DNA from: Spisula solida
Lineage: Eukaryota; Mollusca; Bivalvia; Venerida; Mactridae
NCBI GenBank assembly: GCA_947247005.1
Contig: OX365945.1
Span: forward strand, 10,422,501-10,486,500
DNA: 64,000 nucleotides
Reading direction: 5' to 3'
Positions 12,272-26,400 of the stretch are shown here, piece by piece; the stretch's first letter is position 1, and every line of letters starts with the position of its first letter. A program made the translations under genes and the position numbers. Below the pieces are notes generated by a model. The model searched no databases. It was not told the DNA's origin and saw only the letters and a list, made by a program, of their open reading frames with translations.

Positions 12272-13137
12272 AACAAGAGCACCGCCTTGCGGGTGCAGAC
12301 GCTCATCTGATCATTGTCACTGTAAAAAAGGCCCATTACCCTTGCATAAAGTAGGGCAGTGTTATGAGTCATGCTTAAAAAAGTGAGGTATTGATGGTAA
12401 AAAGGGGCAATAACTCTTGCAAAATTCTGATCAGAGTTATGGGTCATGCTTGACATGGTCAGGTGTTTATGGTGAACAAGTGTTGAAAGTTTCAAAGCAA
12501 TAGCCCACGTAGTGTATGAGAAAAGTGGACCTAAACACAAAACGTAACCAAGGCATTTTCTAAGTCCAATAAGGGGCAATAACTCATGCAAAATGCAGAT
12601 CAGTTATGGTTCTTGCTTGACATGGTCAGGTGTTGATGGTGAACAAGTGTTGAAAGTTTCAAAGCAATAGCCCACGTAGTGTATGAGAAAAGTGGACCTA
12701 AACACAAAACTTAACCAAGGAATTTTCTAAGACCAATAAGGGGCAATAACTCATGCAAAAGGCAGATCAGAGTTATGGTTCTTGCTTGACATGGTCAGGT
12801 GTTGATGGTGAACAAGGGTTGAAAGTTTCAAAGCAATAACTCTGATAGTTTAGGAGAAAAGTGGACCTAAATGCAAAACTTAACCAAGGCATTTTACTTT
12901 CTAAGTCCAAAAAGGGGCAATAATTCTTACAAAATGCAAATCAGAGTTATGGGTCTTGCTTTACAGGCTCAGGTATTGATGGTGAACAAGTGTTGCAAGT
13001 TTCAAAGCAATAGCTTTGATAGTTTATGAAAAAAGTTTACCTAAACACAAAACTTAACCAAGCAATGCCGACGCCGATGCCGACGCCGATCAAGTGATGA
13101 CAATAACTCATCTTTTTTTCAAAAATCAGATGAGCTA
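12272..13137 (+). repeat. Repeat family D, copy 3 (expanded)
   Basis: Same ends, but four internal GGGGCAATAACTC units, the middle ones nearly identical (GTAGTGTATGAGAAAAGTGG recurs), plus a short GCCGACGCCGAT reiteration near 13066-13090. Confidence 0.85.
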
Positions 13138-13751
13138 AAAATGATTGAAGGTAATAAGCCACTAAATGCATACGCGATCTGATACACTCAAATAGTCCTT
13201 ACAGAAACTTCTGTTTGCCTGAAAATGGTGATATGCCTTGACAAAATGGAACTGGAATCATCTTATTGAGTTTAAAGGTATTGTATACATGTAGTTGAAT
13301 GAGTGAATGTGTTTCATCTTGAATATTTTGAGATTTTGGCATATTTGACAAAGCGAAAAAAGAGTAGGGTAAAACCCACATGTGATTGGTCCACGCGTCT
13401 GTAAAAATTTGTCTACCGCCTTTGACGAACGAAATCTTTCTTATATTAAACATGACTCCCTGTTATTTTGGTCTTATTTTGTAGCTGCAACATACTGCTT
13501 TTCAATGATACAGGTCTGTGAACTGGCCATAGACTTTAACATGATATTATCTAGAGCTGACAATTGTCACTTTACATTGAGCTAAAGAACAATTTTATTT
13601 AATGGTTTGTGACCTTGAATACAAACAATATTTTTTACATAAATTATGTGAAAGATTGGTTTAAAATCCATTGAGAATGTTTGAGTTGCACACAAGATTT
13701 TCTCTACAGAAAATGATAGAATTATACAAATAGTGCACCATAACGACTTAC
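13138..13751. other. Intron or 3' flank of the YSR-motif gene
   Basis: No exon recognised between the exon 15 donor and family D copy 3. Frames here lack coding character. Confidence 0.4.
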
Positions 13752-14466
13752 CTACAGAAACAGTTCTCCGAATCTCTTCAAATGATCTTGTATCATTAGT
13801 TTTAAACACGAACATGGATACATTCTTTCTGGGGCAGACAAAGTCCTTCATCAGAGGACAGACAGGAACATTTCGCTCCATCACTTCACCACATGGTTCC
13901 GACTCAAACACAGAATTATCTCCAGTTTCTAGATCAGGATCGTTCTCTAGGTTAACTGGTGAACACCCCTTCTCTTGGTTAACTGGTGAACGCCCCTTTT
14001 CACTGCTAAACCTCAACTGACCAGGTCTGTTCCTAGGGGTACTGCTAATGCTGCTAAATCTTAAGGTCCGCTTAGGGTTACCAAACATATCATCAAATTT
14101 ATTGTGCATGATATCTGTTCCAGTATCTTTACCCTTCAAAAAGTTCAAGTTCTTCTCTCTATTAAGCTTGAGTGACATTGGATGTCTGGTATTTACAGCA
14201 GACTGCTCTATTGTGTACAAATTAGCATTCTTTGTACTTTGCCTTCGTCTCTTCACTTGACTTGGAACATTATTGTTTTGTTGGATAGTAGGCTCTACAA
14301 TATGCACATCAGGTTTCTTTGCACTACTCTTCCGTCGCTTGGTCACAGTTCGATCTGTCTTAACAGAGTCTTGTTCGGCTGACTGAGGAGTACCATGGTT
14401 CTGAGACTGCCTTTCGTCATCATCATCATGTTTTGTTACGTCAATTTTATCACCATCCTTCACAAT
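13752..14466 (-). CDS. Large exon 15 of the YSR-motif gene
   Basis: 238 codons (residues 555-792). The exon starts after a TTTTCAG acceptor with IVKDGDKIDVTKHDDDDE. It holds a basic patch (TKRRKSSAKK), a second basic patch (VKRRRQSTK), an FSS..TPR / FSS..SPVN repeat and a Cys-containing segment (VPVCPLMKDFVCPRKN), and ends EEIRRTVSV at a GTAAGT donor. The frame runs on past the donor for another 56 codons in the DNA (to 13582); that tail loses coding character and is taken as intron, though an unspliced end cannot be excluded. Confidence 0.7.
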
Positions 14467-17400
14467 CTGAAAATAGAATCTAATGTTATGATAAATTGTT
14501 AATTTGAACTATAGTGGTAGATGACCAACCTGTATAACAAGTTCTTTAGTTATTTATCAGAAACCATTTTGCTTACCGACCAGCTGACAGACACCACATG
14601 AAAAGCTATTAATCACCAGGAAGGGGCCATATAAAGACCTATGCACAGTTATCATAGCTTACTAGTTCTCCAAAAGACATAATACTGGAAACATTTCTGT
14701 TTCTAGTCAAAAGTTTACACAACATAGACACATATTAGGCAAATTTACATTCAATTTTATGATTTTTCTCAACAGTTTTTCAGTCATATAACACATATCA
14801 GTAAGTTGACCAATTAGTTATCAAGCAGTATTAATTTGCTTTACAATCAACAGGCCCCAATTCCACAAAAAAACTTAAGTTATTGCTCAGCTGAGACTGC
14901 TATTTTAAAAGCATATTTTGTTGGTTAAAGGACTTGCATGTATACGAGTATACATTGTTTCATTACAGTTAGATGCCAATTTAATAGAGCAATACATAAC
15001 AAGTCCAATTTATACAGAAATAGTGCTTTAAAGTTAGAAACATTTAAAGTAAAAACTTAAGTCTGTTATAACAAGCTCAAGTAAGAAGATCTTTGTTGTT
15101 CATAACCGTTGGATTTCCATGAGCATTTCATACAAAAATCACCTACTAAATCATTATTTAGCAATAAATACACAGTTTGTGGTAGCAATCTACATCACAA
15201 GACTATAATTGTAGTCATATAATAAATTTAAAATAGCAGTCTCAGCTGAGCAATAACTTAAGTTTTTTCGTGGAATCGGGGCCTGATGTTTATTCGAAGT
15301 GAGGACATGACAGAAGCCAATATCATTAACAAGACTGCGTTCAATAAACGCTTATGCCCCCTGTGGAAGCCTTGTCCATAAAGTCTAAGTCCAAAATTAG
15401 GTCAAGGTCAAGGTCAAAATGGGGTTAGGTGATACTGGTGTGTGGAGAGTGTTCATATACAACATCCATGCAAGTTTGGAAGCTTTTGTTCATATACAAC
15501 ATCCATGCAAGTTTGGAAGCTTTGTAGCAAGCCATAAAGATGCTAGAAGAAACGGTCAATTTGGTATAACCAGGACGGACGGACGGACGAACGGACGGAC
15601 GGACAGGTGAATCACTATATGCCTCCCGATCTATCGATACGGGGGCATAAAAAACATACCCTGGTTTCAAACCCAGATTTGCTGTGACTAGGTCAAATAC
15701 TCTTAACAGTTGAGGTTTACTAGGTAGGTTTGGGCATATCACAAGTTGATTCCAGCTGTTAATAAGAACTGTTAAGCAATGTAGCAAATGTCCCCGAATG
15801 GAATATTTGTGAAGGGATTTTGCCTTCATGTGTGACCTTGATCATCAAACATTAAATTTTGTTAATGGAGTCAATGTCACAAACAGCACATTCTGATTAA
15901 TTCTGTTATTTTTAAATATTTCTAATAGTGCAACTAACAAAACAAAGCAGGCATGAAAATGGTCCTGACAGATTACCAGACAGGCCAGAGACTAGGATCA
16001 CTATTTGCCTCCTTCAGGAGGTCCAAAAATGATATACATAGATAAATGACAAAAACAGCAGACAGCCAATTAAGTTTTATAGTTACCTCTTCAATGCGAG
16101 TAGTAGATAGATGTAAAATCTCAGCAGAACAGACTTCTCGACTTGATTGATTAAACACTAACTCATCATCTTCACCAGAATCCATTGTTACCGATGAAAT
16201 ATCAGTCTGAAACAATGCAACCACAAAATTATGGTATTTACCTACCACCTAACAATATGACCTCAAATTTCAGAACACAATTTTCAAATCCTTTTTTACA
16301 ATTATTCTCAATTAATGAGAATTTTTTTTTTCAATATTTAACATCAAACAAGAAATTATCTTCAAGAAAAGCACAAAGTACATGACACAGCCCAGCATAA
16401 TTTACTGATCAGATTTAGCATGTTTGAAGAATGACAATTTGGTTTAAAGAACTTTGGTTCAGTAACTAATATTTCACTCAACAATTTTTCAGAAAAATTA
16501 GATAAAAAGAAGAAAATAATTATTCCTAAAAATATGAGTTTTACATCAAAATGAAACTGCGTGTCTGGTAGGTTGGCTTTGTTTGGTGTACTTGTCTTCA
16601 TGGAAGTTTTAATTTTCCCAGTCTTCATCACAACACTATCATCCTCATCATCTGCTTTATTGCTTACAGCCTGCAATATGTAGGTGCAAAACTCACAAAA
16701 CAAGAGCGCCACAAGACAGGCGCCACGCTTGACAAAGGCACATTGACATAAACTGATTTTTTATTTTTAGTAACAGTGACCTTAAACTGACTTTCAAACC
16801 TAAGTGGCATTCCAACACAAAGCTACCAAATACAGCTTGTTTCAGCACATATCTCATTTCTTGAGCGGAATTGGATTTTCTATTTTTAGTAACAGTGACC
16901 TTGAACAGACTTTCAAACCTAAGTGGCATTCTAACACAAAGCTACCAAATACAGCTTGTTTCAGCACATATCTCATTTCTAGAGCGGAATTTCATTTTCT
17001 ATTTTTAGTAACAGTGACCTTAACCACTCTACTATCCAACTCATATGGTACACAAGCTGTCTGTGCATCAAAAGATAATATAAAACCATACTGGAAAAGC
17101 AGTACTCAACATAAATAGCATAGCATGAAAGGAACAATGTACATTCATTGATGTACCCCAAAATGTCAGTGGTCAAACCACCCATCGCTGTTTGAAATTC
17201 CAACCCCCAATCTACATCATCTACATGACACTTATAATATATATCTGACATTGTTTATTTTTTACCTTTTGTATAGCTGTTGTATTTCTTGAATCTGTAA
17301 TAAACAAGCAATGTTAGTTAAACATGCATGTCTCCACGGCAGGTCAATAATCCAATGTTACCTACAGACATCAAAATCAATAGGGGTCAACAACTGATGA

Positions 17401-20400
17401 TGACCAACTTCCTTATAAAGTTTGAAGATACTGGGCCCAACCATTAAGTAATTGATATGAAACCAATAAGTCTAATTATTCAAGGTCACATTGACCTTGA
17501 CTTTTAACCTACTTACCTCAAAATCAATAGGGGTCATTTACTGTTGATCAACCACCATGGAAAGTTTGAAGATCCTGGGCTCAACCGATTGGAAACCATT
17601 TGGTCTACAGACTGACCAACTTCCAGCCCAACATTATTGTTCATGTATCACTTTGTTGTGGTGTGAATGATACATGAGATTCATGAGTAATTTATGTATG
17701 CCCATCCTACTTGCAGAAAATAAATCAGTTGATACTAAAATTGGCTGTGAAAATAAGACTAACCAACACTAAAACCAAAAACAGCTCACCAGCAGGTTAT
17801 GACAAACCTCCTAGTTGGAAGTTTTAGGACTGTATGCTGTCAGTTTCTCTAGTTTACAATTTGACATGGTCTCTGGTCTACTAATCACTTGTACAAAGCA
17901 ATATATCATATTCACTGCTTATAATAAGATAGTAATAATTCATTCATTAAGAAGTATCGTTATCACTATTACCTTGGTCCATCATTATGGTTGACATCTG
18001 TGGTATAACATTAACAATCTCTACAAAACCAGTAGTGAACAGCTGTGTAGAATTCCTGGGTTGTAAGGCACCTTTCTTCTGTGTCTTGTTAGAACCGGAC
18101 TTTGTAGGAGACCTGAAAAGTCAATCAGTGCCTGAATACTTAGATCTGTTAAGATATTAAATGTCACATTTATAACATTATACCAAAGTTTTTATACATA
18201 TACAAAGTAACAAACAAAGAAATTTGGCAATTCTAGAAAACCTGATTCCACCAAAGGGCCAGAACTAGAGCTAATTATTCTGAATCAATATACCTAGGTG
18301 CACAACTACACATACTGACAAATATTCCAATGAAGTTTGATGACTGCAGCTCAAATACTATTCCAGTTACATACAACACAAGCCAAATCCAATCATTTCA
18401 AGGGCCATAACTCTGCTACTACGGAATGATTCATCAAAAATGTGCCATTACACATACTGACTATACAATGTTTGATTACTGCTACTTTCAAATTATGTGC
18501 CACAAACATTATGGACAGACACATTGACAGATGGATGGACATTAGAGCAGAACCCCCCCCCCCCCCCCGCCCATCTAGATCTTCCCCTTTCCATAACCAA
18601 CAGCTTAATCAGATATCATGCAGTAAAACTACCTTTCAACACAGTTTCTTCCCCTCATCCATAGTTCTCTGGAATCACTTACCTCAACACGCTGTAGCTA
18701 AGCCTACCCTTGAGGGTTTCACGGCCGCTATGGCAACTTGCTACAGATACTAAACTGCATCTCTTGTTTTTAACCAGTTTTTAAAAAAAATAATTGTACA
18801 AAGAATAATTTTTATATGTAAATATCATAGTCCAGCCCATCAACTGCCTATGTTTGGTTAAATGTCAAATCGCGAGTATACTCTGATTAGCGTGAGGCGA
18901 TCACTGAAAATGATGATGATGATGAAATCTAGATGGCCCTACAACCATTGATTGGGCATAAAACAATTGTTGCCTAACCAATACACCTATCAAATAAATT
19001 TAACACTAACATTTTTAGTATAGAAAGCAGTCAACTTATCCAATAGTCTTTTTGTCAGTAAACTACTTACCCTGGGACTTTGAAATCATTTGTGTATCGT
19101 TGTGGTGTTTTCTCGTCTTGGTTTTGTTTCTCATTTTTAGTTAGAAGTGACTCTGTAAATAAAATTAAACTTATGTTCCAATGCATTTTAAGTCTTCTTC
19201 TTTGAATGTCATGGCAATCAGTAAATACAAAATTTACAGTTGACAAGGACAAAGGGAGGTAATTTGGTACATATTCAAGACAGAACTTTTATATCAGGCA
19301 TTTAGTAACCAGTTAGTTATCCAGAGTTAGATAAACCTTACAGTTGTTTGTAGTTTATTACACCTAAAACTAGAACTGTCACAGAGTGACCTATGATATC
19401 CCCAAATATCGCTTCGTCACAGACTCATGGCAAACCACATCTGTAAGAAAATTAAATATACAAAAATGACTAAGTTATGGTCTTGGTTATTTCTGGCCTT
19501 TGACCTCCCAAGTGTGACCTTGACTTTTGAGATATTGACATAATTGTTTCGCATGACACATCGTCTGATAGCGGTTAACAATTATGCCAGGTAATTTTAA
19601 AACCCCACAATAAATGACTTAGTTATGTTCCGGACAAGCTAAATTATGGCCATTTTTTACCTTTGAATGCCAAGTGTGACCTTGAACTTTGAAAATTTAA
19701 ATAATTGTTTAGCGTGGCACACTCTCTCATGATGGTGAACAAATGTGCCAAGTTATTAAAAAATTCTTCATGTATGGAGAAGTTACAGCCTGGATAAATT
19801 TTGCGACAGACAGACCGACTGACAAAGTGACTCCTATAAAGCCCCCCTACCAATGTAATGGGGTATAACAAGAGCACCCCCTACGAGTGCTGGACGCTCG
19901 ACTTTCTCATACTTGATAGTAAACTGTTTTAGTTCCTAATTCTAAGAATAACAAGGGCAGATAACTCATAAATATAGGTCACAGGGTTATCAGCCTTGTA
20001 TGTATAAACTCCCTTAGTGATGGTGAATAACTATGTAGAATTTTAAGTGGATATCTTTGATAGTCTTCGAGTAATTGACATTTTTGTGTAAAGATTCAAA
20101 GTCAGAAAAGGGGAATAACTCTCATAAAATACTGGATAGATTAGTTTCCTCTTGTCAGTAGATGTTGGGCATCACATTCTACAAGTGTATTGACTTTCAA
20201 GTTGAAAGCTTAGATAGTATTTGAGAAAATTCAGTTTATGTGTAAAATGTGCCACTATTTCTATGAACAACGGCAGATAACTCCATAAATATATGTCACA
20301 GAGTTATCAGTCTTGTCAGTATGGATTACCCTTGTGATGGTGAATTACTATGCTGAGTTTCAACTTGATACCTTTGATAGCCTTTGAAAAAATGACTGAC

Positions 20401-23400
20401 AATTAACTTAACCAATACACTCCATCACGTCACGACAATAGCTCTCCTTTTTTTCTTCGAAAAGTCGAGTTAAAGATTGGGGATGGAAGGCATGTTATAC
20501 TTCTACTGACCTAAGAAACTGAAAAAGTTATTGAAGTTTTATTTAGCATATGTCCAATCAAACTTTCCAACGCCCTCCAATGAAAATGTCTGGCAAGTTC
20601 TGGTTTGGACTTTTCAACAGGAAGCAGTCGGAATATCTGGTACCTTTTTGTCACATTTTGTCTAAATATCTCAGGAGTATGGAATTCCTATGTCTGACTT
20701 GCCCGACTTGGGCTTTTTTGCATGCGGGCAAGTAGATTTTTCCATCCAGCTTGCCCTTGGCAAGTGCAAAATTATCACGAGAAAAATAATATTAAGTGAC
20801 TTATTTTACCTTAACAATAATTAATCCCTAAATTTTTGCCCAAAATTGATTTACTTAACACACTTTGAATTACATCTAGTACTCTAATCCTTCACATGAT
20901 AAATAATTGAATGAAACTGAAACTGTTGCTTTTTTGTGTTTTCCTGAGCAAGTAGATTTAGTTTTTAGGCAAGTTGATTTTTCCGTCCAACTTGCCCATG
21001 GGTAAGTGAAATATTTGGGAATTTTAACACCCCTGTATCTGAAGTCAGATTTTCAGCTTGAGTTTATACTGTAGTTTAGGTCATTTGTGAAACAAGTTCT
21101 ACAACTTAATAACATCAATTTACTTTTGACACCTCATTTATGATGATATTTTTGTTAGTTCAACATGTTTTTGCAATTTCCAGAAAGTCAGATGCAACTG
21201 AGATGTAATTGCACAAGGGTTCACCGTTTTTCCCTGAATCTGACAAAACAACTTACCAGTGACTGTTGATAGTTCAGAAGGGAATGTGTCCATACAGTTT
21301 GTGGATGAACTTCTTCTCATAGTGGAAGACATGTATTTTTTCTTTGATATTTGTGCTAAGAATGAAAACAAGAAAATTTTAGGTATTGAACAGTTTAAAA
21401 ATCATTCAAAATTACTTTTCCTATTTTCAGAAGGATCTAAATGCTGTAAAATCATATATTTTCGTGGGTATTAAATTTCGTGGATTTTGTTAACATTTTC
21501 GTGGGGTTGTAAAATCGTGGATTACAAAACATGAAATGGTAAACCCATGTTCAATATTTGACGGGTCGATTAATCGCAGAGATTAGATTTCGTGGACAAG
21601 TGCAAAAACGAAATCAACGAAAATTAAAATCCTTTGAAAAATAACGATATTACAGTAACATATCATTTTTCTGTCAATTTTAGGTCATGGATCTGCAAGT
21701 ATGAAGAAGAATGCACATAGAACCCACACACAGATTTAAGTTTCAATGACTTGATGTATCACACAAGTAACCTTTTACTCCATAGATATGTCAATCCAAG
21801 CACATAGTCCATGTCCATCAACAACTATTTTACCTTTTTTTTTTTTTTTTTTTTTAAAATGCCGAGCATAGCCTTTATTTGCCAGTCAGCTTTATGCTGA
21901 AATATGGCAGGCATATATGTGTGCCCCAACCCGGATTTGAACCCGGATCACCAGATTAGACGGCAAGCGCGCTAACCATTGAGCTACGGAGGCCAATGAT
22001 GGGTACGGACGTGTTCATCCCTTATCAGAAAGATGTATGGGGTTATGGATTAACTAAATACTACCAAGTTATAATGCCCAATCATGAATAACAAATTGCA
22101 AGACTGTTTCGAGTGTCATTAGCACACACCCACACCAAAACTCAGTTCAAAGATTTTTAGTGTTAAAATTCAGCTGATGAAATTTCAGATGACCATAACT
22201 TTGACAATTCTTTGATTTTTTTAACCAAATAACTGTAGGAACAGTGATTTTTTTGCTTCTTTGGGAAAGGGTCTGGGTCCGTTCGGATCAGGAATTTTCG
22301 TGTCGTGACAACTTGAAATTGGAAATTTTCATGAAGCAGAAAGGCCAAATAAAACAGAAAAAGAGATTACATGTGACTGTTGACTGGTTTCTATAAACTT
22401 TTATGCTTGACCTCTTGTCAAAAATGTTCATAACTTTGTCATTTTACGTCCGATTTTGAAATTTGTTTTTTAAATGTTAATTGGGAATTTCTCATCAAAA
22501 AATTATAGTCTTTTCAAATTGCAAAAGTATTGTTTACCGGTAGCAAACAAAGAAGGAAACAAGACTGCGTTCAATAAACGCTTATGCCCCCTGTGGAAGC
22601 CTTGTCCATAAACAAGTCTAAGTCCAAAATTAGGTCAAGGTGAAGGTCAAAATGGGGTCAGGTGATACAGGCGTGTGGAGAGTGTTCATATACAACATCC
22701 ATGCGAGTATGAAAGCTTTGTAGCAAGCCATATTAATGCTAGAAGAAACGGTCAATTTGGGTTAACCAGGACGGACGCACGGACTGACGGACGGACGGAC
22801 AGGTGAATCACTATATGCCTCCCGATCTATCGATACGGGGGCATAAAAATCTAGTGCAGTGGATTTCCAAATTGAAATTGTACAACCCCTGATTTTAGTG
22901 ATGTACATTTCAACTCCTTATAATCCCTTTTCTGGCCTATTCCAAAGATCCCCTATAACTGTACTAACTGATAGCTTGATACAAGGCCAGTTATGTTGTG
23001 TAGACCATCTTTATACAACTCATTTGTAAATGATAGCTGATTTATAATTCTAATGCATATACATGAAAAACTGGAAAATCTGTTCAAATACATCTGTATA
23101 GAGGTGCATACAAATGTATTTCCAGGGAGTAAAATGTAAACATATAAAGTGGATGTAACATCTTTCAGAGCATATTAAAGAGCAAACAATATTCTTGAAA
23201 TAACAACATATTTTATGAATCATGATTTTATGAATCATGATTTTATGAATTGGGATTTTATGAATCATGATTTTATGAACAATTCTTGAAAACTTTGAGT
23301 ATTACTCAAACTTATGATACGAAGACATTCATGTTGTATCATGAAAACCTGAATATATGTCAGAATTAGTCTGTCTATACAGACTCTATGTTCAATTAAA

Positions 23401-26400
23401 GGAGACAACTCTTCAGTCTACTCTTTTTTCCTGAAATTAATTCCCTTTGCACCATCAAACACTAATCCACAAGTGTCGTCTTTTCTACTCTATTGTTTAC
23501 ATGTTCGCGCATGTAATTTATAATTTGTGTTAAACACTTTTGGTCAAGCTGAAATTGACTACCGTACTTGACACGTCAAAAAATAGACATAGTGGTACTG
23601 TGTAAGTTTACCTGTATGTACATCTAGTGGAAGCTGGTTAAACCCAGATATTAGGACATACGCAGTTTAAATCACGAATACTGTTAGTTGTGTTTATGAA
23701 GTCACAATTCAGAAAAAATATTATCCCTTATTGGAAACATAATATGCTTTGATCTGGTAATGAATGGACAGTGTGATAAAAAGTAATAATGGTTTATGCT
23801 GTAAGTAAACTTTTAAAGTCCTAGACTCATATACTGGAAAAACGAACTCTGTAAAAAATGGCGGCCGCCTTAAATTTGCACTTTGTCAATTTACATATTG
23901 ATTAGTTGGTAAAATTATTCGTTGGGATTTGATTTCGTGGTTGAGGTCATCCACGAAATTTAATCCCCCACGAATATTAATGATTTTACAGTATACCTGT
24001 GGTTTTCTTTTTCCTGCTGGAATCAGTCTTTGTTGTCTGGGTTTCCGTATATGTTGACTGCAAGTCATTTGGTGTATCTGTAAAGTGAATAGAAGGTCAA
24101 TATACTTACATATACATTCATCCAGGGTGAAGAAACAGTCTTTCAGTTGTGCCCTGAAGTTGCCTTTTTTAGATTTTTGTTTTAAGGCGACAAAAGGGCA
24201 TAATCCATGAAATTAATTAAAGGAATCTATTTACAAATCTTGCCATCTGGCCAATGTTACATCATCATCAAAAATGCTGTCTATACACTTTTATTGATGT
24301 AACTTCAACAATATATGAGCAATAGACTAAAATGGAAACTTGCGGAAAGACTTCAACTTGATGAGTAGATGCCAACACCAATGTCTATGCAGGGGTTTGC
24401 ACAATAGCTTTCATTAGAGCCAACAATTAAATAAGAGCAATGGCTGTACTGGTGATTAGTTAATCAGTCATTTGCAATATGACCTTGATATGGACTACTC
24501 AAACTCTACCTGACACATGACTTCTGGTACTGATCAGTCCGGTGATTGGGGTACTCATTCCAGTTTCTGCAGTATATGTGGATCCCAGCTCTGTCGAGTC
24601 TTCTTGGTTCCAGCTTTGTCTCTTACTACTGAATTTTCTAGACGATCCTGGTGTCTTTGTTGGCCGAGACTCCTGCATGGTGTGTTTTATGGTTGGTTCC
24701 AATGATTTCTGACGACACTCACCAAACTTTGCCAAAAAGTTGTCTCGGTTAGCTAGAATTTATTTGATTGGTTATTGCATCATGAACAGCAATGATATTG
24801 TGGTAAGTCAAGCAAGTATTTTGAGAACTCAGCAGATTAAGTATATGTTTGCTGAATTCCAGACCAGTGCTGTAAGTTTGGCAGTGCTTACTGACAAATG
24901 GTAGATGACAAGACATAAGGTGACGATTTTGAATAGCTCACCTTTAGCACTCAAAGTGAGCTAAAAGAGAAGACAACCGGCCATCTCGATGAATTTAGGG
25001 GTCTATTGAGAAATGTGGTAGTCAAAACGCAAAAGATTGCTCAGCAAGAATCCCTTTGATAAATGTAACAATTTCTTTATTATTACCTTAAAGCATCCTA
25101 CCTTGCCAAACAAACATTCATAGATTCATAAATAATACCATGAACTTGATGATAGGTTAGGATAATGTACGATATTGCACCAAAATGGGACCTGTACTAA
25201 ACTGGAAGAAGAAGATGTTTTTGAAGAACATACCCTTCAGAATTTTCTTGTCACCGATCACAGTAGGCTCAATATGTAGATTCCCCAGTATATCATGGTC
25301 CAGAAACATATGGTGTCTTCTTTCATCAGCTGAATATAATAATGCTACATTTTCAAGCACAGGATTTGGAACTAGTATCCTTACAAAGGTTGTCTCTTTA
25401 AATGCGATAGGGAAAATTTGAACCCAATTTATACTGTGATTTTCATTACAAGAAAACTATGACACATGGTGCTGACTGCTTTCACTCTATGGATGCAACA
25501 ACTCATGACTCTATACAATGTCCTTGATCAATTATTTTCCAACAATACCCATGTATGGGAGACAGTTTAATTATGGATATGGACTTAACAAAGGTGACCA
25601 GACTAGATATTTGACCAAAAAAACTGAAAATGATGTGTACACATTCTAGCTCACCTCTTATCAGAAAAGTACAGGGTGTTACACTGTGGTTCCATTCCCA
25701 CTGAACTTAAAAAAACTTAATGAGTCCCCCATGCGAAAATAAAGTATTTCCAAAATTTAACGAGGCCCAAGCCAATTTTGCAAGTCAGGGTCTCGACACT
25801 CGCACTGAAATGAAACACTGACAGTCCATGGAGGAAAACTGCAAAATATGTTGGTAATACAGTGATTTTTTTCCTTCTTTATTAGCGTCCGGAGAAAGGA
25901 CCCTTTCCCAATTGCAAATAGGCTATAATTTTCCGAAATTTGAATGGAGAAATTCCTAATAAACAATTTAAAAAAAATCGGACATAAAATGATAAAGTTA
26001 TGAACATTTTTGACCAGAGGTCAAGCATAAAAGTTCAAAGAAACCAGTAAACATTCACATGTAATCTCTTTTTCTGTTTTATTTGGCCTTTCTGCTTCAT
26101 GGAAATTCCCAATTGCAAGTTGTCACGACGCGAAAATTCCCAATCTGAACGGACCTGGACCCTTTCCCAAAGAGGCAAAAAACATCACTGTAATTTGACA
26201 TGGTAGAATGAAGAATTATTTAATGTATGGACATGTAATTATTAAAAAAGAATAAAAAATCAAGAGGATCATAGATCCTGTGTCGCTCACCTTCTAAACA
26301 TGATTACTTTGAAATTGACCTGAAGGTGATCAAGATAAATATCTTGACCAAACTTCATGAAGACTGAAGCAAAAATGTGGCCACCAGAATGTTAACAAGA

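Noticed and set aside
23211..23279. CRISPR-like array
   Set aside because: Contiguous 14-base minisatellite without spacers, in an animal intron.
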